This document shows, piece after piece, positions 59,251 through 64,000 of a stretch of 64,000 bases of DNA; within the stretch, counting starts at the first letter, position 1; every line of letters starts with the position of its first letter. The stretch lies in NCBI GenBank assembly GCA_903952145.1, contig CAJBES010000096.1, positions 1 to 64,000 of the forward strand. Reading direction: 5' to 3'. The DNA comes from an uncultured Opitutaceae bacterium. Lineage in GTDB: Bacteria > Verrucomicrobiota > Verrucomicrobiia > Opitutales > Opitutaceae. The notes beneath the pieces were generated by a model. It saw only the letters and a program-made list of their open reading frames with translations, had not been told where the DNA came from and did not search any database. The position numbers were made by a program, and so were the translations under genes.

Positions 59251-60351
59251 ATGTCCTCCCGTGAACGCGTGCTGGCCGTATTGCGCGGCCAACGGCCCGA
59301 CTGCGTGCCGTGGTTTGGTGATCTCGACTATCTGGCCACCGCGCTGATCGGGCGCGGGCAGCGGCCGAAGGGATTCAAGCAAAGTGCCGCCTACCTCGAC
59401 TGGCACCGCGAGCTGCGCCTCGGCTTTTACCTGCAGGGTTATTTTCCAATCCGGACGATGGTCGAAAACTGCCGCGTGACAGAGCGACAAGAGGGGCGCG
59501 ACCGGATTCGTCGCATCGAGACACCACACGGCACGCTACAGGAGCGGTGGACGTGGCTGCCGGAATCGTTTACGGAGGGGCCGGTCGAGCACCTGCTGAA
59601 AAGCGCGGCGGACCTGCCGGCCTACCGGCACTGGCATGCCCATACCCGCTACGAACCGGACTATGCCTTCGGTGAAGACCGCGGGCGGCAGATCGGCGAC
59701 AGCGGCCTGCACCTCGCCTACCTGCCGAAGAGTCCGTTCATGCAACTCGTGGCGCTGGACGCCGGCATCATCGCGACGGTGGACATGCTGGACGACGCCC
59801 CAGAGCTGTTGGCGGAGACACTGGAGGTGGTGGGCCGTTCGCACGACGCGGCGGCGGCGCTGGCCGTGGCCGGCCCCGCGGAGGTGCTGATGATTCCGGA
59901 GAACCTTTCCTCTGAGAGCGTGGGACCGGTGCTGTTCGAGAAGTTCATGCGGCCTTACCAGGAGAAGTGGACGGCGCGCATCCGGGCGGCGGGCAAGTTC
60001 TCGTGCATGCACCTCGACGGCACGCTGCGGGGTTTGTTGCGGCAGGAGTGCACGGTGGGCTTTGACTTCATCGAGAGTCTCACCCCGGCGCCGGTCGGCG
60101 ACCTCGCGGTGGAGGACTGGGCGGGCTTCTGCGGGGACACGCCGACGGTGTTCTGGGGCGGCATTCCCGGGGCGTATTTTTCACCGACGGTGAGCGACGC
60201 GGAGTTCGAACGGCACACCCGTGCCGTGCTGGCGGTGATGCGGACGGAACCGCGCTATGTGCTGGGGGTGGCGGACCAAGTGCCACCGGACGGACTGGAA
60301 AGCCGGTTGCGGCGCGTGGCGGAGCTGGTGGAGGAATGCGGCGCTTATTAG
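59251..60351 (+). CDS. Uroporphyrinogen decarboxylase-like / methyltransferase-family protein
   Basis: About 366 residues with a URO-D-fold start (SSRERVLAVLRGQRPDCVPW). Further family segments are IPENLSSESVGPVLFEKFM, KFSCMHLDGTLRGLLRQE and VFWGGIPGAYFSP, and LGVADQVPPDG follows. These match the corrinoid-dependent methyltransferase/URO-D branch that is common in this phylum, rather than true HemE. Alternative ATGs at 59233 and 59245 lie just upstream; a GGAGG precedes 59233 and an AGGAG precedes 59251. The substrate is unknown. Confidence 0.78.
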   Translation: MSSRERVLAVLRGQRPDCVPWFGDLDYLATALIGRGQRPKGFKQSAAYLDWHRELRLGFYLQGYFPIRTMVENCRVTERQEGRDRIRRIETPHGTLQERWTWLPESFTEGPVEHLLKSAADLPAYRHWHAHTRYEPDYAFGEDRGRQIGDSGLHLAYLPKSPFMQLVALDAGIIATVDMLDDAPELLAETLEVVGRSHDAAAALAVAGPAEVLMIPENLSSESVGPVLFEKFMRPYQEKWTARIRAAGKFSCMHLDGTLRGLLRQECTVGFDFIESLTPAPVGDLAVEDWAGFCGDTPTVFWGGIPGAYFSPTVSDAEFERHTRAVLAVMRTEPRYVLGVADQVPPDGLESRLRRVAELVEECGAY

Positions 60352-60371
60352 CCGGTCGCAGGCAGCGCTAG

Positions 60372-60953
60372 CTACTTCGGTTTTTGGTAACCGAAGCCGT
60401 CGGTGCGGATATAGGTGCGGTCCGTCTCGCGACCAATGGCCTCGCTTTGCCCGGTGCCGAGCGCCTTGAGGTCGGCGGCAATGGCTTTGAGGCCGGCGAT
60501 GTTTTCAAGGCGCTCGTCCTCGGCGTAGAGCATGAGGGCATAGGCTTCCGGGCTCATGCCGATAAGCGGAAGGGTGAAGCGGTTGAGCGCCCTGCCTGTC
60601 TCGGAGAAGTAGCGTTTCAGGGCGAGTTCGCCGAGGCCCTTGGTCGTGTTGATATCGCGTGAGCGGAAGACGGGGGGTCTTTTTTCGCGCACGACGTAGT
60701 CGGGCAGGCGGATGATCTGGTTGCGGGGCTTGTCGATGTCGCGCTGGTCGGTCAGGTCCTCCTCAGCCTCGGGTGCGACCGGCTTGGGCGGAGCATATTT
60801 GGGCATCTCGGCGGCAAGGGCGGCGGCGACAGCCGCGGAGACCGCGCGGGTGCGCCTGGGGGTTTCGGCCGGCGTGGTCGTGGCAGACTGCGCGGGCAGG
60901 TCGGAGGTGGTCAGGGTGAACAGGACAAGGACGAGCGGAGCGCGGAGGACCAT
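60372..60953 (-). CDS. Secreted hypothetical protein (193 aa)
   Basis: A signal peptide (MVLRAPLVLVLFTLTTSDLP) precedes an Ala-rich linker. A conserved-looking core follows: IIRLPDYVVREKRPPVFRSR and ALNRFTLPLIGMSPEAYALM. No enzymatic motif is visible. The segment LPDYVVREKRPPVF is reminiscent of secreted proteins seen repeatedly in Opitutales, but I cannot name a family. It converges on the URO-D-like gene and lies 96 bp downstream of the membrane-protein gene. Confidence 0.65.
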   Translation of the reverse strand: MVLRAPLVLVLFTLTTSDLPAQSATTTPAETPRRTRAVSAAVAAALAAEMPKYAPPKPVAPEAEEDLTDQRDIDKPRNQIIRLPDYVVREKRPPVFRSRDINTTKGLGELALKRYFSETGRALNRFTLPLIGMSPEAYALMLYAEDERLENIAGLKAIAADLKALGTGQSEAIGRETDRTYIRTDGFGYQKPK

Positions 60954-61049
60954 GGAACAGATGGAAAGTTGCCGAGGGCGGGAGTTCCGTGCAATCCGCG
61001 AAAGATGCAAAAGAAGCATGCCACGGTAGCAGAGGGGACCGGTTGGTCC

Positions 61050-61607
61050 TCAGGTTGGGGGCGGGGCGCCGGGTTTCACAAAGCGGCCCAGCACGAGGCC
61101 GGCGACGGCAAAAGCGAGCACGCCGTAGAGCAGGTTCACGAGATGCCAGGCCCACGGGTGGTGCCACCAAATGGGATCGTTGCACTCCAGCAGCAGGCCG
61201 CCGAGCAGACCAACCCAGGCGCAGGTCACGATGCAGCAGGTGTAGCCCTTGAGGACGGGAGCGATTTTTTGAAGCAGGATGGCGAGCAACAGGGCCACGA
61301 CAAAATAGTGGATGTAACCCTTGACGAACACCCCCGGCTCCATCTCCGCGTGGCTCTCGGCCACAAATTGAACGAGGACGCTTGGGCCGGTCTGAGTGAG
61401 TTCGGTCATGGTTTCGCGGTCAAGATGCGGCCCGGGCAAGAGATAGGTGCCGGTGACAGGGAAGAGAGGCCCCAGCATGGCGAGGGCGACGCGGTCGTCG
61501 GTTGCCTGCCTGAGCACTTTGTAGGGGAAGGGGCTCATCCAGAAGATGGCTCCGAACACGAACATGGCCAGCGCGGCGAGCGCCGGTGCGATCACATAAT
61601 TTTTCAT
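61050..61607 (-). CDS. Four-helix membrane protein of unknown function
   Basis: The 185-residue protein has hydrophobic segments near residues 6-24 (APALAALAMFVFGAIFWMS), 100-117, 123-141 (CCIVTCAWVGLLGGLLLECN) and 156-175. The loop WWHHPWAWH between the last two is striking and might bind a metal or heme. I do not recognise the family. It lies 72 bp downstream of proA on the same strand and may be co-transcribed with it. Confidence 0.65.
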   Translation of the reverse strand: MKNYVIAPALAALAMFVFGAIFWMSPFPYKVLRQATDDRVALAMLGPLFPVTGTYLLPGPHLDRETMTELTQTGPSVLVQFVAESHAEMEPGVFVKGYIHYFVVALLLAILLQKIAPVLKGYTCCIVTCAWVGLLGGLLLECNDPIWWHHPWAWHLVNLLYGVLAFAVAGLVLGRFVKPGAPPPT

Positions 61608-61679
61608 GGGGTATGGTGGGTTTGGCGGCAGAGCCGCGGAGTTTCTGACGCCTGAAACCTGCAGGCCAGACCGGTGGAT

Positions 61680-62963
61680 TCAACCCCGCACTTGGCCGGT
61701 GCCGGTGACGGTGAACTTGTAACTGCAGAGTTCACGCAGACCCATCGGGCCGCGGGCGTGGAGGCGGTCAGTCGAGATGCCGATCTCGGCCCCGAAACCA
61801 AACTCGAAGCCGTCGTTGAAGCGGGTGCTGGCGTTCGCCATGACGACGGCGGAGTCCACACCGGCCTGAAAGCGGCGTGCGGCGGCCCCGTCGCGCGTGA
61901 TGATGGCGTCGGTGTGGCCGGAGCTGTCGCGGTTGATGGTGGCGATGGCTTCGTCGAGGGAGTCCACGACGCGCACGGCCATGATCAGGTCGAGAAACTC
62001 CGCGGTGAAATCGGCGGGCTGGGCGGGGGTCGCGGCGCGGCCGGCCTGGGCGAGAATGGCGGCTGCACGGGGGTCGCAACGCAGTTGCACGCCCTTGGCG
62101 GCGAGCGCGGCCGCGACCCGGGGCAGCAGAGTGTTGGCGACGGCCGCATGCACGAGGAGTTGCTCGGCGGCATTGCAAACACCGGGGCGCTGGGTCTTGG
62201 CGTTGACGGTGATGCTTTCCGCGAGCGCGGGATCGGCGTCGCGGTCGAGGTAGACAAAGCATACGCCGGTGTAGTGCTTGATGACCGGGATGGTGCTGTT
62301 TTCCGCCACGAAACGGATGAGTCCCGCGCCGCCGCGCGGGATGAGGCAATGAATAAGCGTGTCGAGCTTGATGAGGGTGGTGAGTGCGGCGCGGTCGGTC
62401 GTGGGGATGAGCTGCACGGCGGCCTCCGGCAAGCCCGTCGCGCCGAGGGCCCGCGTGATGAGTGCGGCCAACGCAGTGTTGGTGTGGAAACACTCCTTGC
62501 CGCCGCGCAGGATCGCGGCATTGCCGCTCTTCAGGCAGAGCGCGGCACATTCCACGGTGACGTTGGGCCGGGCCTCGTAGATGATGCCGATGACGCCGAT
62601 GGGCACGCGCACCCGGCGGATGCGCAGGCCGTTCGGCCGCACGGTCTCCTCCAGCAGTTCCCCCACCGGATCGGGCAGGGTGACAACCGAGCGGACAGAT
62701 TGGGCGAGCTGTTGCAGCCGGGCCCCGTTGAGTTCGAGGCGATCGCGCCCCGCCGGGTTCAGGGCCAGGGCCTCAGGACTGAGCAGGTCCCGTTGGTTGG
62801 CCTCCAGCAGTTCAAAATGAGAGGCGTCGATCAGTGCGGCGAGTTTCTCCAGTGCAGCATCCTTCTTTTCCGTCGGCGCGATGGCGAGGCTGTGCGACGC
62901 GGCGCGGGCCCGCTGGGCGATCGCGGTGACGAGTTGGGTGAGGTCGGCGGACATGGCAGGCAT
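61680..62963 (-). CDS. proA: Gamma-glutamyl phosphate reductase
   Basis: ProA reduces glutamyl-5-phosphate to the semialdehyde in proline synthesis. The 427-residue protein has the family signatures IGVIGIIYEARPNVTVE, LKSGNAAILRGGKECFHTN, the catalytic Cys in TQRPGVCNAAEQLLVH, and EFGFGAEIGISTDRLHARGP near the C-terminus. Two close ATGs are possible (62963 and 62954). Neither has a good Shine-Dalgarno sequence, because a CGCCTTTGCGCGAG-type repeat directly abuts the start. proB is not in the window. Confidence 0.95.
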   Translation of the reverse strand: MPAMSADLTQLVTAIAQRARAASHSLAIAPTEKKDAALEKLAALIDASHFELLEANQRDLLSPEALALNPAGRDRLELNGARLQQLAQSVRSVVTLPDPVGELLEETVRPNGLRIRRVRVPIGVIGIIYEARPNVTVECAALCLKSGNAAILRGGKECFHTNTALAALITRALGATGLPEAAVQLIPTTDRAALTTLIKLDTLIHCLIPRGGAGLIRFVAENSTIPVIKHYTGVCFVYLDRDADPALAESITVNAKTQRPGVCNAAEQLLVHAAVANTLLPRVAAALAAKGVQLRCDPRAAAILAQAGRAATPAQPADFTAEFLDLIMAVRVVDSLDEAIATINRDSSGHTDAIITRDGAAARRFQAGVDSAVVMANASTRFNDGFEFGFGAEIGISTDRLHARGPMGLRELCSYKFTVTGTGQVRG

Positions 62964-63001
62964 GAATCTCGCGCAAAGGCGCGAAGGCGCAAAGGCAAAA
63001 T
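62964..63001 (-). repeat. TTTGCGCCTTCGCGCCTTTGCGCGAG repeat abutting the proA start
   Basis: Read on the minus strand, this segment is tttgcctttgcgccttcgcg then cctttgcgcgagattc, followed directly by the proA ATG. It is closely similar to the copies in front of parC (cttcgcgcctctgcgtgaga). The repeat thus lies in the translation-initiation region of two unrelated genes. Confidence 0.6.
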
Positions 63002-63132
63002 GTGGCACCCACAGATGGCATATGGAAATCAGGAAACGGGAACAGCCCTGATAAAGTGTCAAGTGGCAGCGCCGTGCCGGGCGGCCTGTCGCAAGCTGCC
63101 ACCGCGCCGCACGAACGTCACCAACCGCGCGC

Positions 63133-63161
63133 GCCAACCGGGCCATTAATTCCCGGTTGGC
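63133..63161. terminator. Perfect palindrome, possible terminator of the alpha-galactosidase gene
   Basis: A perfect 10-bp stem gccaaccggg/cccggttggc with a 9-base loop lies 28 bp after the minus-strand alpha-galactosidase stop. The T-tract (agatttt) lies on the plus-strand side only, so termination of the minus-strand gene would be without a U-run. Confidence 0.5.
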
Positions 63162-63188
63162 AGATTTTCGCGGACCCAAGCTTACTCC

Positions 63189-64000
63189 TCAAGGCGTGGC
63201 GGTAAACAGCTTGGCCCCATGCGACTCCAGGGCGACGGAGAACTTCTCCCGGCGTCCAGCCAAGTCGCATCTGGCCCACAGGTCCCGGATGTTCACTCCA
63301 CCGGGCAGCCCGTAGGCGGCAAAATCCAGCTCCGGCGACTTGCCCGGTGCATCTGACAGGTTGAAGAACGCTACGGCGTATCCACCGGTGGAGAGCGGTT
63401 TGATCTGGATGGGCCAGGCCGCATCCTGGTTCACGGTGATGGACGGCTTGCCCAATGGGTCCTGGTTTACGGCGATGACCTCCTCATTGCAGAGAAGACT
63501 CAGGGTGAACGCATCCAACTCGTCCGGGATGCAGTCGATCAACAGGGGGCTGGGCCGAATGGCCCAACAGGTGAAGCAGGCGATCAACTCGTTTTCGCTG
63601 AGACGCATTCCATCCCGCGGCAGGATGGCCGTCATGTCCAGGTCGAACCAGTGGCCGGACCCGATCACCGGATTCCATGCCTCGTTACCGAAGCCGTTTT
63701 TCACCACGGAGTCCCAAGTGGGGCTCGTATCCGTGTTGGAGCGCCACTGCTGGCATAACCGCGCCACTTCCCTGGCGTCCTGCAGGGCGACCCTGGTGGT
63801 GACGCAATACACGATGTCGCGCGGAGACTGCCGCAGGGCGCGGCTCATCCGCCCGGCCAGATCCATGTCAGTGAAAGACCAGTCGTATTTGAAGTAGTCG
63901 ATGCCCCAGGCCGCCCACTGCGCCGCATCCTCGGCTTCATGGTGGGTCAGACCGATATATTTGCCGGCATAGGGGATGCGGGCGGGGAAGTTGGTGTCGA
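63189..64000 (-). CDS. Family 27 alpha-galactosidase, 5'-truncated by the window edge
   Basis: The minus-strand frame is open to the window end, so only the C-terminal ~270 residues are present. Upstream of the internal ATG at 63866 the frame reads KYIGLTHHEAEDAAQWAAWG followed by IDYFKYDW, which contains the GH27/melibiase catalytic nucleophile Asp. The acid/base region is HWFDLDMTAILPRDGMRLSE. The C-terminal beta-sandwich follows, with EEVIAVNQDPLGKPSITV and YAVAFFNLSDAPGKS. The enzyme removes alpha-linked galactose; a signal peptide cannot be assessed. It precedes proA on the same strand, but a palindrome separates the two. Confidence 0.9.
   Translation of the reverse strand, partial: DTNFPARIPYAGKYIGLTHHEAEDAAQWAAWGIDYFKYDWSFTDMDLAGRMSRALRQSPRDIVYCVTTRVALQDAREVARLCQQWRSNTDTSPTWDSVVKNGFGNEAWNPVIGSGHWFDLDMTAILPRDGMRLSENELIACFTCWAIRPSPLLIDCIPDELDAFTLSLLCNEEVIAVNQDPLGKPSITVNQDAAWPIQIKPLSTGGYAVAFFNLSDAPGKSPELDFAAYGLPGGVNIRDLWARCDLAGRREKFSVALESHGAKLFTATP

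Overview
This is a GC-rich bacterial chromosome segment, most likely from Verrucomicrobiota, Opitutales/Opitutaceae-like. That assignment is an inference from gene content: several glycoside hydrolases, sulfatase-like and creatininase-family proteins, a Gld-type ABC cluster with DUF4340 and AsmA-like genes, a ParE/ParC pair, and GTAG-type palindromic repeats. No 16S gene is present to confirm it. I see no rRNA, tRNA, CRISPR array or prophage. Most genes look like ordinary chromosomal content in short operons, many with ATGA or TTGA stop/start overlaps.

Layout. 1-6.3 kb: a truncated papain-like peptidase, an esterase, then a plus-strand run of a membrane protein, a GH43-like beta-propeller protein, an FGGY sugar kinase and mtnA. 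6.6-9.2 kb: a tiny Cys-motif protein, a small unknown and an EF-G paralogue with altered GTPase motifs. 9.2-12.4 kb: repeat-rich DNA with a possible transposase remnant, a CoA-transferase, and a RAYT-type transposase bounded by near-perfect 21-bp inverted repeats. The RAYT unit ends 6 bp before the start codon of a TMTC-like glycosyltransferase with TPRs. 14.3-20.8 kb: carbohydrate use (GH1 plus MFS, GH78-like) and a creatininase/GNAT pair. 21-26.5 kb: a pseudopilin pair, a DUF1684 protein, and a minus-strand AsmA-like/DsbA-like/Gfo-Idh/GNAT run.

26.6-34.1 kb: topoisomerase IV genes parE and parC, separated by a YdeP-type molybdopterin oxidoreductase and its sulfurtransferase fdhD. A decayed second copy of the ParC C-terminus lies just downstream of parC. 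34.6-41.4 kb: a frameshifted secreted repeat protein, an acid-phosphatase lipoprotein, a coiled-coil membrane protein, a structured RNA/terminator element, a PIN-PhoH ATPase, a CPBP protease, a cobalamin adenosyltransferase and peptide deformylase. 41.4-45.8 kb: a two-gene membrane/coiled-coil module and a sulfatase-fold protein lacking its catalytic residues.

45.9-58.9 kb: one long minus-strand series, birA, ABC ATPase, ABC permease, GldG-like, DUF4340, AsmA-like and a large hybrid histidine kinase. 59.2-64 kb: a URO-D-like protein, two small unknown envelope proteins, proA, and a GH27 alpha-galactosidase cut by the window edge. The observations most worth following are the mutually exclusive RNA helices at 37.6 kb, the RAYT unit and associated palindromes, the pseudo-sulfatase, the FGGY kinase/mtnA pairing, and the oxidoreductase island inside the topoisomerase IV locus.
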